Shown one piece after another: positions 36,789 through 45,828 of a stretch of DNA of 64,000 bases. A model generated the notes under the pieces. The model was not told the DNA's origin and searched no databases. It saw nothing but the letters and a program-made list of their open reading frames with translations. Numbering within the stretch: position 1 is the stretch's first letter; each line of letters begins with the position of its first letter. Position numbers and translations under genes: made by a program. Source of the stretch: UBA7330 sp043554545 (GTDB lineage Bacteria > Bacteroidota > Bacteroidia > Cytophagales > Cyclobacteriaceae); the NCBI GenBank assembly GCA_043554545.1, contig CP121337.1, positions 868,001 to 932,000 on the forward strand, written 5' to 3'.

Positions 36789-38288
36789 CTATAGAATCTT
36801 AAATCTTCCACTTAATGCAAAGTAGAAATTGATCTCATCTGCAATAAAGTATCTTTTCATGTTGTAGCAATAAGATGATTCAAATCCCAGACTCAAAGTC
36901 TTAAATTCCTTTTGAAAATTAAAAGAAATGGCATATTCTACATCATGATTGGTGATGCCCTGAATATTTGTAACAAAGTAGTCTTTATTAAATTCCATTC
37001 TTTGCAATAGAAAATCAATTATGAGGCTTTTGTGATGGTAAAATATTTCAAAGTGATCACTATTTCCTCCTGGACCAATACCAGCACCTAATAACTGTCC
37101 ATTATTTGTATAGCCTTGTCGGTTGACATCATGAACATAAAACGAAGGAGTTGCCCGCCACAAGTAGGAGTGATTTCTAGAAAGGTTTGTGTGTTCGTAC
37201 GATAGGATGAATAAATCTTTTTTTAGTTTCACTGTCTTTTCAAAACCAATTGTATAGGCTCTGCTATGCTCAGGCTCACTTAATGTCCATCGTAAATTAC
37301 CGGTAAAGTCATTTTTTGCAAACTCACCATAAGCTCTGAAACCAACCTCAGGAAAATTCCAACTGGCTGAAACAGACGCTAGTTGGTCAAATGTATCATT
37401 GGTATTGATGCTATCACCACGAATGCCATTGTCAATAACATAGATCACACTCAATAAATCTGATGGCTCAAAGAATTGTGTGTTTTTATATAAAGTTTTA
37501 TTTAATCCTAAAGTAAGGTTGGGTACAAAACCTGGGCTAAATCCTATGAAAAGCCCATTAAAATATCTTGTATCATTTAAAGAGTTATTGTCAAAATATG
37601 CGGATTCAGATAATAGGCCTGTTAGGTGTTGTACTTCAAGTTTACCAAAGTTGATACCATTAAATTTGATGTCCGTAGGAGCTAACCCAAGCCTGAGGTG
37701 AGGAAAACCTCCTCCCTGTCGACTTAGAAGGATAGGATTGTACTTAGCAGGTCCTGTTGAATAATTTTGGGTAGAAAGACTGGATGTGAAATTTCCAAAA
37801 GAAAGCTTTATTTCACTCTGGCCAGGATGAAATTTAACAAAAGGGTCAAACCCATATCTCTGCACAAAATCTATTCTGCTTGAATACTTATAACTTTCTG
37901 GCGGTAAAGATTGAATGCCATTAGGCGCCAAATCAAAAGTGCTATTTTGAGAATAGTAGAGCGTAGGAAAGGTAGTAAAAGAAAATACTCCTTTCGTAAA
38001 TGAAAAGCCGCCGTGTAATTCCCAGGTAGTACCTTTCCCTTTCCAAACAGGCCCATCATTGTATCCTCTGGGGTATGCTGAATTTATAGATAGTTTCGAA
38101 TAGACAGGTAAGATTGAAAATGAATCATCTGATTTTTTTTGAATGGAAGGGTAAAGATTCAATGAAGTTGAATCACTGAATTTATTGATACGATTAAATA
38201 TGTCTCCCGGCACACTAATTTGAGCACTAACTCGAAGGATACTGCATAGTAAAATCAGGTTTATCAGGATGATTTTTAGAGAATTCAT
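36789..38288 (-). CDS. Wzi-like outer-membrane capsule assembly protein
   Basis: A 499-residue protein with a signal peptide ending VSAQ and an alternating beta-barrel pattern. The blocks SINSAYPRGYNDGPVWKGKGTT and LSTQNYSTGPAKYNPILLSRQG-GFPHLRLG match the Wzi capsule-assembly family, outer-membrane barrels with a lectin-like role in binding surface polysaccharide. It is preceded by a well-matched Bacteroidota promoter (38307-38336). It is the first gene of the surface glycan and lipid island. Barrel assignment is from residue pattern. Confidence 0.78.
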   Translation of the reverse strand: MNSLKIILINLILLCSILRVSAQISVPGDIFNRINKFSDSTSLNLYPSIQKKSDDSFSILPVYSKLSINSAYPRGYNDGPVWKGKGTTWELHGGFSFTKGVFSFTTFPTLYYSQNSTFDLAPNGIQSLPPESYKYSSRIDFVQRYGFDPFVKFHPGQSEIKLSFGNFTSSLSTQNYSTGPAKYNPILLSRQGGGFPHLRLGLAPTDIKFNGINFGKLEVQHLTGLLSESAYFDNNSLNDTRYFNGLFIGFSPGFVPNLTLGLNKTLYKNTQFFEPSDLLSVIYVIDNGIRGDSINTNDTFDQLASVSASWNFPEVGFRAYGEFAKNDFTGNLRWTLSEPEHSRAYTIGFEKTVKLKKDLFILSYEHTNLSRNHSYLWRATPSFYVHDVNRQGYTNNGQLLGAGIGPGGNSDHFEIFYHHKSLIIDFLLQRMEFNKDYFVTNIQGITNHDVEYAISFNFQKEFKTLSLGFESSYCYNMKRYFIADEINFYFALSGRFKIL

Positions 38289-38306
38289 AGGGATTTTTTA
38301 TCAAGT

Positions 38307-38336
38307 CAAAGATAAAGCTTGTCAGAGTATTCCAAA
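38307..38336 (-). promoter_or_regulatory. Bacteroidota promoter for the Wzi-like gene
   Basis: Read on the minus strand, a -33 TTTG (38333-38336) is followed after 18 bases by TATCTTTG (38307-38314), a full match to TAnnTTTG. The ATG follows at 38288. This is the best promoter match in the window. Confidence 0.7.
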
Positions 38337-38363
38337 CATTACTTGAAACAACTTGGTTTATTG

Positions 38364-38738
38364 CTAGTAGTTATTAAGATCTATTTCTATTTCTAAAACT
38401 TTTCCTAACGCATTGTTATTGCCACTTTCATGAAAGAAATCTAATTCTTCCTGATTTCTGAATAATTCAAATCTAACTTCCCATAATGGATCTACTTCGG
38501 CTGTATAGGGTGGATGACCATTATATAATATCACTTTTATGTTTTTATTAGCCGTTGAAAGATAGTCCGATAAACTTACTGTAAATTCTAATTCTGGAGA
38601 TTGATCAATATTTTGACTGTCAAATATCAATGAATCTCCTACAAATACATTGACACGATTATCAACTTTACTAAATGTTAAAGCGTATTCTGTTTTTTGA
38701 AAAATACTAGATAGAAGAATAAACAAGACTGTAAACAT
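38364..38738 (-). CDS. Hypothetical exported protein
   Basis: A 124-residue protein with an N-terminal hydrophobic leader (about 17 residues) and an otherwise beta-rich acidic body. I recognise no family. It begins one base after the stop of the ABC exporter gene, so it is almost surely translated from the same message. A role with the exporter is possible but unproven. Confidence 0.55.
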   Translation of the reverse strand: MFTVLFILLSSIFQKTEYALTFSKVDNRVNVFVGDSLIFDSQNIDQSPELEFTVSLSDYLSTANKNIKVILYNGHPPYTAEVDPLWEVRFELFRNQEELDFFHESGNNNALGKVLEIEIDLNNY

Positions 38739-38739
38739 G

Positions 38740-40335
38740 CTAGCTCAAATTTGTTCCATTTTTTATTTCAATCACCTGATCTGCTATTTCAAAAAATTGA
38801 TCATCATGCGAAATTGCAATGATAGTTTTCCCCATATTTTTTAGGTTGGGTAGAATCTCATGATAAAATAACTGCTTGTAATGGACATCTTGATAAGCTG
38901 CCCACTCATCAAAAAACCAAATGGGCTTATCTTCAAGTAATGAAGTCAGGTAAGCAAGCCTTTTCTGTTGTCCACTCGAAAGCTTCATATTGGTATATAC
39001 ACCATTTTCTATGCCAAGATGCTTGTCTAATTCAAGATCTTTAATACTTTTATTCCAATCATGCCTTTGCCATTGTGTATAATTGATGTCTTCAAACAAA
39101 TAATTATCATTCCATATTGCAGTAAATAGGTTTCGGTATTCTTCAAGGTTATCAGGAGTTATATTCTGGCCATTCATATTAATGGTACCAGTATCTGCTG
39201 CATATAGACCTGTTAAAATCTTTCCTAGTGTAGTTTTTCCACTTCCATTACCTCCGGTGATAAAATTAATTGTGCCAGGATGAATTGTAATGTTTATTCC
39301 TACTAACGTATAAGCATTTTTACTGGACGGATACTTAAAACTGACGTCATTTAGTACAATGGGTTTGTTCAGCTTTTCAGAAGATTTCAGTTTTCTCCGC
39401 ATTGTGACTCTTTGGTCAAGTTCTAAGCCTAGGTTGGAAATCTGATTCAATGCAGCATTAAAAGTTTTTAATCCTTTTGCAAAACTGGCGATACTGGCTA
39501 AAGGTGCTGCAAGAAAAAGGGACATCGTAAAACCTTCTACAAATGATTGATGATTTGTGCCTGTAGTAATGTAGGTAAAGAATAGCACCATAAAGGCGAT
39601 ACTGGCGAGCGCCAATGATTCCACGATCTTATCAGTTGTTGTAATGATAATACGCTCTTTGACGGTGTTTATCCGTTTGTTTTCAATGGTATCATTAAAT
39701 TCTTTATCTATAAAATATTGGTGATGAATATTATTGAGTTTTAGTTCCCTGATCCCATAGATTAGGTGTCGGGTTTTTTGAAGATAGATATCGAAAATAT
39801 TCCGATTCACTTTTGCTACTCTTCTCAGGGGTTTGTTTGTGAGTACAACCGATAGACCTACCAAAAGGATCATCCCAATCAATAGTAGGAATAATTGGGA
39901 CGATAGATAATAGATGTATCCGCTACAAACAATAACAACCGTACTTGAAACAAATAAATTAGGGATTTTTTCTGTTAGGTTTGAAATTGTATTGATGTCA
40001 TGAAAAAATACGGACATTAATTTTTCCTGATTTGATTCTGTTTCAATGTAAGGGGCATTGAGGATTTTTACTGCGAAATCTTTTGTGAGGGAAGTAATGA
40101 TTCTTTGAAGAATTGTAATAATTGCATTACTTGCAATGACAGAGGAAATGATAAAGAATAACAATGAGGCTCCTACCGAGATCAGGTAAAATTGCATGTC
40201 CTGTATTCCATTATGAATGGACTCGTTGATTAACTTGATGGCATACCCACTACTCATCCCAGCAACTAAACTGAGTAACCCTGCGCCAAAAAATTGCCAA
40301 CCCCCCAGTCTTATTAAGTATAGTATCGCTTTCAT
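38740..40335 (-). CDS. Cyclic-peptide export ABC transporter, SyrD type
   Basis: A 531-residue fused half-transporter. Six membrane helices fill the first 290 residues, followed by an ATPase with Walker A (GGNGSGKTT), the signature block LSSGQQKRLAYLTSLL, Walker B with the telling DEWAAYQD, and a switch His (ISHDD). DEWAA(D/Y)QD after the signature is diagnostic of the SyrD/PvdE family that exports cyclic lipopeptides and pyoverdine precursors. No peptide synthetase is in the window, so its cargo here is unknown. The start at ATG 40335 is chosen over a TTG three codons earlier. Confidence 0.85.
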   Translation of the reverse strand: MKAILYLIRLGGWQFFGAGLLSLVAGMSSGYAIKLINESIHNGIQDMQFYLISVGASLLFFIISSVIASNAIITILQRIITSLTKDFAVKILNAPYIETESNQEKLMSVFFHDINTISNLTEKIPNLFVSSTVVIVCSGYIYYLSSQLFLLLIGMILLVGLSVVLTNKPLRRVAKVNRNIFDIYLQKTRHLIYGIRELKLNNIHHQYFIDKEFNDTIENKRINTVKERIIITTTDKIVESLALASIAFMVLFFTYITTGTNHQSFVEGFTMSLFLAAPLASIASFAKGLKTFNAALNQISNLGLELDQRVTMRRKLKSSEKLNKPIVLNDVSFKYPSSKNAYTLVGINITIHPGTINFITGGNGSGKTTLGKILTGLYAADTGTINMNGQNITPDNLEEYRNLFTAIWNDNYLFEDINYTQWQRHDWNKSIKDLELDKHLGIENGVYTNMKLSSGQQKRLAYLTSLLEDKPIWFFDEWAAYQDVHYKQLFYHEILPNLKNMGKTIIAISHDDQFFEIADQVIEIKNGTNLS

Positions 40336-40426
40336 GAAGTACAAGGTTAATTCAAAAAGTATTTCTTAGGAGATTTGAAAGCATTGAATATGAAAATTTC
40401 CTAGGTTAGCAAGTGAATCAAAAACA

Positions 40427-41233
40427 ATGAGTGATAAATATCTGAAATATCATATCTCTACAAGGAAGGCTGGACTACGTCATCAAGCTTACAACCTTAA
40501 AACACTTATTTATGAGTCTCATGCACTTGGAAGATTCCCTGTAATCACAAAGTGGCTGCTTTTTGGTTACCATAATTTTAATCGCGAGGTAAATACGGAC
40601 TTTACCAAATATTTTGATTTTGGTGGTGTACAAATTGGAGGATTGCCAATTAAAGTACTGATGAATAAGGATTTACCTCCACAAGAGGATATGCAAATAT
40701 TCCAAATAACAGAATCAATTGATTCCAATGTGAAAATGGCGATTCGTCAATTTCCTCCAAGTGAAGGGTGTAGTTGGAAATACATAGATACAGATTTTGA
40801 TATCTACCACAAAGTTACAATACCGTATTCAAAGGAAGTGATTACGCTTGCGGGAAAACTACTTCAAGAGATAGGTTCTCCATTTACCGTTGTACATGTA
40901 AGACGGAGGGATGTGCTGAAAAAGAAATGGCGGTTATGGTGGGATACCCGACCAAAGCACATAATTAGTGTCTTGGATCAAATACAAAGCCCAAAAAATG
41001 TTTATGTAATGTCAAATGAACTGAAGAGCGGGTTTTTTAATGCGATTGGAAAACGCTATGAACTTACAACACTTAAAAATGTACCATGGCTCATTGAGGT
41101 ACAGAAAGAAGATAACTTTTTAGCTTTTTGTGTTGAAAATCAGTTATTAAAAATGGCACATAAAAAAATCACCACATTTTCCGATAACACAGATGAAGAG
41201 TGGGATGGGTTTTTAAGTAAGGCAAAATGGTAG
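40427..41233 (+). CDS. Fucosyltransferase-like protein
   Basis: A 268-residue protein without signal peptide. The segment VVHVRRRDVL (residues 155-164, HxRRxD) matches the GDP-fucose-binding loop shared by GT11, GT23 and O-fucosyltransferase-like families. The N-terminal HISTRKAGLRHQAYNLKT also fits their first conserved region. It probably transfers fucose or a related deoxysugar onto a surface glycan, and L-fucose/rhamnose-type sugars would fit the regional theme. Its stop abuts the stop of the minus-strand GT2-like gene with no gap. Family assignment is moderate. Confidence 0.62.
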   Translation: MSDKYLKYHISTRKAGLRHQAYNLKTLIYESHALGRFPVITKWLLFGYHNFNREVNTDFTKYFDFGGVQIGGLPIKVLMNKDLPPQEDMQIFQITESIDSNVKMAIRQFPPSEGCSWKYIDTDFDIYHKVTIPYSKEVITLAGKLLQEIGSPFTVVHVRRRDVLKKKWRLWWDTRPKHIISVLDQIQSPKNVYVMSNELKSGFFNAIGKRYELTTLKNVPWLIEVQKEDNFLAFCVENQLLKMAHKKITTFSDNTDEEWDGFLSKAKW

Positions 41234-41968
41234 TTACCAGGGTAGGCTGTGAATAATATTAGCTCCAACCTGATTTTTGAGAAGTTCTATAGATGTGGCG
41301 ACTTTAAAGTGTTGAGCGCCTTTTGGCAGTGTTTTAAACCACCTGGCTCGTTCCATTTTAGCTTCATTAAGAAAGGCCTGTGGATTTGTGTGATTATTTG
41401 GACCTACAAAATGCTCGACTTGAATGGCATCATCAACCACACTGATCATTTTTGATTTTAGCGCAAGGTATGAAAGGTAAACATCCACTCCCCACCCAAT
41501 TTTATTAAGTTCAATATTTATTGGAAACAAGGTTTTCAAAATTTCAATTCGAGCGGCAAAGCAAAACCCATCAACAAATAATGCTTTTCTAAATCCATTG
41601 GTCATTTTATTATGCATTTGTGGATGGTTGGAACCTTCTTTGTTAACTGAGGGTGCATAAATTCCAATTTTCGGGTCTTCAAAGGCTTTTAAAAGTCGTT
41701 GATACAATAAACCGGTATCCTTTATATTAACATCTGACGCTATAAAGCAAATGACCGTTGAATCTGGTTGAAAATGATGAATGATTTCATTAATCATGCC
41801 ACAATAATAAATGTTAGGTAGTAATTTATCAAAGTGACTTTCTTCATCAGAATCTTTAAATGAAGACCCACTATCAATCACATAAGTATTAGTTAACCGT
41901 TTGAATTCACTAGCTAGCTTGATTGCATTATCATTGCAATTGTGATTAAATATCCCGAAGTCAATCAT
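41234..41968 (-). CDS. GT2-like glycosyltransferase
   Basis: About 244 residues from ATG 41968 (a GTG at 41992 would overlap the divergent gene). The Rossmann-like half ends at CFIASDVNIKD, which provides the acidic metal site, and the later VDGFCFAARIEIL followed by LNKIGWGVDVYLSYLA fits the acceptor part of GT-A enzymes. It is soluble or peripheral. It lies between two plus-strand genes: 0 bases from the stop of the fucosyltransferase-like gene, and 10 bases from the divergent start at 41979. It must therefore use a promoter inside a neighbour. Confidence 0.65.
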   Translation of the reverse strand: MIDFGIFNHNCNDNAIKLASEFKRLTNTYVIDSGSSFKDSDEESHFDKLLPNIYYCGMINEIIHHFQPDSTVICFIASDVNIKDTGLLYQRLLKAFEDPKIGIYAPSVNKEGSNHPQMHNKMTNGFRKALFVDGFCFAARIEILKTLFPINIELNKIGWGVDVYLSYLALKSKMISVVDDAIQVEHFVGPNNHTNPQAFLNEAKMERARWFKTLPKGAQHFKVATSIELLKNQVGANIIHSLPW

Positions 41969-41978
41969 TTTTACCAAA

Positions 41979-42626
41979 ATGCCTACAATCACTATTTTTT
42001 ATCATATAGCAAAGATCAACAACTGGCAGTTGATAAAAAACGAACATGACGAATTACTGAGAGAGATCCCATTTTGTAATGTCGTGGAGAATTATCTGGA
42101 ATTACCCGAAATAGGGCAATATGAGGTACCTACACTTCAGAAGTTGTGGGAGTTCGCAAAGGATCAACCTGACAATCAAATTGTGGGTTACATTCATTCA
42201 AAAGGAGTATCAAAGCCCAAGGATAAGTTAACTAGGCTTTGGCGAGAGACTTTAAATTATTGGATGCTGGAAAAATGGGAGCAGCACGTTAAAAACCTAC
42301 AGGAAAGTGATGTGTCTGGCGTGAGATACTATGATTTTGAAATTGAAGGAAAACAACTACCACATTACTCTGGTAACTTCTGGTTTGCTAACTGCGGATA
42401 TATTAAATCACTGGCTAGCCCGGTTCATTATGTAAAGATTTACGAGCCTAAGTTCTCATCTAAAAAATATGGATCAGAAAGATACGGTTGTGAGTTTTGG
42501 ATTGGTAGTGGTAAAGGAAAGATGAGTAATGTGGATAATGAACACACTAAATTTATTAAAGAAGGCAAAGCAAAAATGGGGAGAGGACTTCATTCATTTA
42601 AATACTGGAAGAGAAAGTATGGATAA
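41979..42626 (+). CDS. Putative glycosyltransferase (YIHSKG family)
   Basis: A 215-residue protein. The blocks VGYIHSKGVS near residue 70, LWRETLNYWMLEKW, and LPHYSGNFWFANCGYI fit a family of uncharacterised glycosyltransferases found in polysaccharide loci. The Gly-Asn-Phe-Trp-Phe-Ala-Asn-Cys motif is typical. A second half binds the acceptor. Its ATG is only 10 bases from the start of the minus-strand GT2-like gene, so its promoter is probably within that gene. The sugar used is unknown. Confidence 0.6.
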   Translation: MPTITIFYHIAKINNWQLIKNEHDELLREIPFCNVVENYLELPEIGQYEVPTLQKLWEFAKDQPDNQIVGYIHSKGVSKPKDKLTRLWRETLNYWMLEKWEQHVKNLQESDVSGVRYYDFEIEGKQLPHYSGNFWFANCGYIKSLASPVHYVKIYEPKFSSKKYGSERYGCEFWIGSGKGKMSNVDNEHTKFIKEGKAKMGRGLHSFKYWKRKYG

Positions 42627-42675
42627 CTGATGTTGCGAACTCTGATAAAATGAACTAAATCTATCTTTGAACGAA

Positions 42676-43485
42676 ATGAAAAAATATTTCCTATCTACTG
42701 TCTCTGTTTTCAAAAACGAAAATGATTATTTTCATGAATGGATAGAATATCATTTGATGATGGGGGTGGATCATTTTTATCTATATGATCAGGATGGTGG
42801 ATTAGACGCTATGGAGGTTCTACGCCCTTATGAAAGAGCTGGTTTAGTAACACGACATCCCTGGACCCATTTTGATGGGACAAAACATGATCGGACAACT
42901 AGGTTTTGGGAAAGGGATAAAAGTCATATCGCATATGCCCACTGTGCTAAAAATTACAGAAACGAATCTCAGTGGATTCAAAAACTAGATATAGATGAAT
43001 TCTTGGTATTGAATAAAGATGGCGGTGATCTCAAGGATTGGATAAAGACACTCGATGTAGAAAAAGTTAGAGGATACAGAGTTTATCGATATAATTTCGG
43101 AAACAATGGTCATCTAAAAAAACCGGATGGTCTTGTCATTGAGAACTACACAATGAGGGAATCAGCATATTCTGATTACAAAGACGCAGGTAATGGCGAT
43201 TTCTTTTCTAGTAATAGATATCATTACAATAGCCACCGTTGGGGTTATCGCATATTTTCAGGTGGTAAAGTACTGACAGATCCCAATGAAATAGGCATTC
43301 ACATAAATCATTACTACACTAAATCTCACGAGGAATATAAGAAAAGGCAAAATGTGATGAGGTCACGGGATACTTCAATCAAGGCATTTAACAAAATGAA
43401 TGAAACCTTTAATGTGGAGACAGATAAAAAGGCGTCGGAGTTTGCCGGAAAAGTCAAAGAGAGAATAAAAAATAGATTACCCTAA
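42676..43485 (+). CDS. GT92/DUF23-family glycosyltransferase
   Basis: About 269 residues from ATG 42676 (a TTG three codons upstream is less likely). The opening VFKNENDYFHEWIEYHLMMG, the block VDHFYLYDQDG, and the later HCAKNYRNESQWIQKLDIDEFL with its DxD-like DIDE match the GT92/DUF23 group. Members add a hexose, often galactose, to N-glycan-type or surface glycan acceptors. It follows the YIHSKG-type gene by about 50 bases on the same strand and ends against the stop of the Stealth gene. Confidence 0.75.
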   Translation: MKKYFLSTVSVFKNENDYFHEWIEYHLMMGVDHFYLYDQDGGLDAMEVLRPYERAGLVTRHPWTHFDGTKHDRTTRFWERDKSHIAYAHCAKNYRNESQWIQKLDIDEFLVLNKDGGDLKDWIKTLDVEKVRGYRVYRYNFGNNGHLKKPDGLVIENYTMRESAYSDYKDAGNGDFFSSNRYHYNSHRWGYRIFSGGKVLTDPNEIGIHINHYYTKSHEEYKKRQNVMRSRDTSIKAFNKMNETFNVETDKKASEFAGKVKERIKNRLP

Positions 43486-44394
43486 TCACTTTTCAAATTC
43501 AGACTTCTCCGGGTAGCTTCTGTCCAAAAAATCTTTTACCAACGCAACTACTTTTGCATTCGGATTATCTCCTTGGTCATCATTCAGACAGTAGAACTTG
43601 GGCTGTTTAGCTTCGATTTTTTTAAGTGCTTTTTTTTGCCGAATAAAATTATTAGTGAGCTTATGAAAGGTATGGATCTTCAAAAGATCCCAAATAGCTA
43701 TTGGTTTGCACTCGGAAGATTGATGTTTTAGACAATACCATCGATAAAGCTTATACATCATAACGTCTTTTCTATCTCTGAATTTATGTGATTTGATTTT
43801 TCTGATTTCATCAGACTTAAATTCCTGCATTTCCTCCCACCACACTTTCTGGATAAGGATAGGTGAGTGTTCGATTAATCCAAGGCCAAAAACGTCATTC
43901 TTCTTATTATAAATTCTCCAGCCGAGGTTTTCACCAAATAATGTCCCATGAATAAGTACCTTTCCATCCCTACTGAAAAAGTCCTCAGGCTTCACATGAT
44001 TCCCAAATAGAAAATCATCATTCATGTAAATAAACCGATTGCTTAATCCGGGAATTTTGTGGATAAAGCTCTCAATTACATTGTAATTGAAGGCAGGAAG
44101 GTCTTCTTGATTAAAAACCTCATCGTGATGTACAATGGTGATTTTTTGGTGTTTTGTATTGAGCCAAATAGGCACCTGCGGTCTTATTGTGAATATGTAA
44201 ATGTGATTGATCCATGGAGCAAAAATCTCAACTGAACGGAGACTATATTTTAACAATTGATAAACATCTCGGATTCGTTCAGGATTGAGGTCTCTTGGCT
44301 TTTGGGCATATTGATTATAGAGATCATTGTACGCTGGATCATCTCCATCTACCCAGGTATAGACCAAGTCAATTTTTTCATTAGTACCTACCAT
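43486..44394 (-). CDS. Stealth-family capsular polysaccharide phosphotransferase
   Basis: About 302 residues from ATG 44394. It has the Stealth CR1 block IDLVYTWVDGDDP, the CR2 block RSVEIFAPWINHIYIFT...QVPIWLN with FIYMNDDFLFG, and CR3/CR4-like remnants after them. Stealth proteins transfer hexose-1-phosphate to build phosphodiester-linked capsules or the GlcNAc-1-P link. It lies on the opposite strand from both neighbours, ends at the GT92 stop and starts 38 bases from the LicD-like gene. This indicates a phosphodiester-containing glycan. Confidence 0.85.
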   Translation of the reverse strand: MVGTNEKIDLVYTWVDGDDPAYNDLYNQYAQKPRDLNPERIRDVYQLLKYSLRSVEIFAPWINHIYIFTIRPQVPIWLNTKHQKITIVHHDEVFNQEDLPAFNYNVIESFIHKIPGLSNRFIYMNDDFLFGNHVKPEDFFSRDGKVLIHGTLFGENLGWRIYNKKNDVFGLGLIEHSPILIQKVWWEEMQEFKSDEIRKIKSHKFRDRKDVMMYKLYRWYCLKHQSSECKPIAIWDLLKIHTFHKLTNNFIRQKKALKKIEAKQPKFYCLNDDQGDNPNAKVVALVKDFLDRSYPEKSEFEK

Positions 44395-44432
44395 AAGCAC
44401 TTATTCAATCTGAATGTATTTCTTTGCAATGC

Positions 44433-45029
44433 ATGAGAAGAACTTATCAATATATTCAACGGTGGGCAAATATATATTTGACAACCATTCCCGGCCACTA
44501 TCGACAACGTAAAATTGAAATTCTTCAAAACTTGTTCAATATCGTAAATATTTTTTTGAGAGAATCAGGAGAAGATTATTGGTTGGATTTTGGAACACTA
44601 CTTGGATATCATAGGGCTGAAGGCATCATCCCTCACGATATTGATATAGATTTCGGGATGCATGAAAAGTCTTATTTAAAAATTATTGCGCTCAAAGATA
44701 AAATTCAAGGAGAGATGAAATTCTTTGATACTTCGAAAAATCATCGTGGACCGAAGGTTTACTTTAGTTATAAGGGATTTGATGCAGATATATACTTTTA
44801 TGAAGACCTTGGTGATTCGATAAGGTCTTATGAGAGAAGTAGCTATGAAAATGAAACATCTGAAATCCCCAAAAAACTGGTATTTCCATTATCAGAAGCT
44901 ATCCACCTAAGCCAGCAAACTTTTATACCTTCAAATACGAAGGTCTATCTGGAAAACCTATACGGCTATATCGGAAAAGATGCTATTAGAGATAAGGAGA
45001 CAGGTTTTTGGAAGAAGCGATTAACCTAG
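44433..45029 (+). CDS. LicD/fukutin-like phosphotransferase
   Basis: A 198-residue protein from ATG 44433. The nucleotidyltransferase-fold mark WLDFGTLLGYHRAEGI followed by IPHDIDIDFGM matches the LicD/fukutin family, whose members use CDP-activated groups (choline-P, ribitol-P) to decorate glycans. It converges with the LicC/PntC-like cytidylyltransferase, overlapping by 9 bases. The natural reading is that the LicC-like enzyme makes a CMP- or CDP-linked group, perhaps CMP-AEP, and this protein transfers it to a glycan. The group transferred is inferred. Confidence 0.75.
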   Translation: MRRTYQYIQRWANIYLTTIPGHYRQRKIEILQNLFNIVNIFLRESGEDYWLDFGTLLGYHRAEGIIPHDIDIDFGMHEKSYLKIIALKDKIQGEMKFFDTSKNHRGPKVYFSYKGFDADIYFYEDLGDSIRSYERSSYENETSEIPKKLVFPLSEAIHLSQQTFIPSNTKVYLENLYGYIGKDAIRDKETGFWKKRLT

Positions 45030-45731
45030 TTTAGGTAATATAGATTTTTTTGCTCTTTCTAAATGTTCTTCATTATCAATCTCACACCAGATTAGGTCAT
45101 TGATTTTTTTAACATAAATCGGATGATTTAGTGCAAGTTTGGCAATGGCATTTTCGTAATCTTTTGTGAGGGCATCTTGTGCTTTTTCGTGATGCAATAA
45201 GAGTTTCTGAAAAATGGCAAACGAAATTTTCCAAATACCAACTAATTCAGCATCCACACTTTCTAGTTCGCTTTTTTGTTTAGAAAGATTTTTTAATTTC
45301 CCTCTCGAAGTCTCCACAAAAACCTCATCATTTGACTGAGTAAACCCACTGCATAACATTACATCCTGATGTTGGTTTTTGATGATTTCCTCAATAGCCC
45401 TTTCATCATACAGGAGATCTGATTCTAACAACAAAAAATCATTGTCAATAACATTTTTCCCGCAAATCAGTGTATGGAAACTTCCGGTTGAGGCAAAGTC
45501 AGGATTTAGGAAGGTAGATAGTGCTTCACTTTCGGCAAATGATTCATACTGCTCCTTTAGGTGACCGGTCCCAATAATGATTTTTTCTATGCCATTGTCT
45601 TTTAGGATTCGAACCGACCGCTCAATTAGTTTTTCCTTACCTAATTGCATCAATCCTTTAGGGGTTTCATGTGTGTAAGGTCTTAACCGGGTGCCTCTTC
45701 CGGCGGCTAATATGACAGCGGTTTTGATCAT
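45021..45731 (-). CDS. LicC/PntC-like CTP:headgroup cytidylyltransferase
   Basis: A 236-residue nucleotidyltransferase. It has the P-loop-like opening AVILAAGRGTRLRPYT, PKGLMQLGKEKLIE with the catalytic Lys, a middle LLLESDLLYDE, and CEIDNEEHL at the end. It resembles LicC (phosphocholine cytidylyltransferase) and PntC (AEP cytidylyltransferase). It stands next to the AEP pathway, which favours CMP-AEP as product. The gene is divergent from the PEP mutase gene across a 97-base region with a perfect palindrome, and convergent with a LicD-like gene. Sugar-1-phosphate as substrate is an alternative. Confidence 0.72.
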   Translation of the reverse strand: MIKTAVILAAGRGTRLRPYTHETPKGLMQLGKEKLIERSVRILKDNGIEKIIIGTGHLKEQYESFAESEALSTFLNPDFASTGSFHTLICGKNVIDNDFLLLESDLLYDERAIEEIIKNQHQDVMLCSGFTQSNDEVFVETSRGKLKNLSKQKSELESVDAELVGIWKISFAIFQKLLLHHEKAQDALTKDYENAIAKLALNHPIYVKKINDLIWCEIDNEEHLERAKKSILPKLG

Positions 45732-45782
45732 TGAATGCTAAAATGGTGTAATTTAATTGAGGATTGGTATAGATGATGGGCA

Positions 45783-45806
45783 ATCCTTTAATTAATCATA
45801 AAGGAT
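45783..45806. promoter_or_regulatory. Inverted repeat between LicC-like and PEP mutase genes
   Basis: ATCCTTTA-N8-TAAAGGAT has perfect 8-base arms and sits in the 97-base divergent gap. It may be a binding site for a regulator of both AEP-related units. No T-run follows, so a terminator is less likely. Confidence 0.4.
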
Positions 45807-45828
45807 ACTTTAATTTGCCTTTGTTTAA

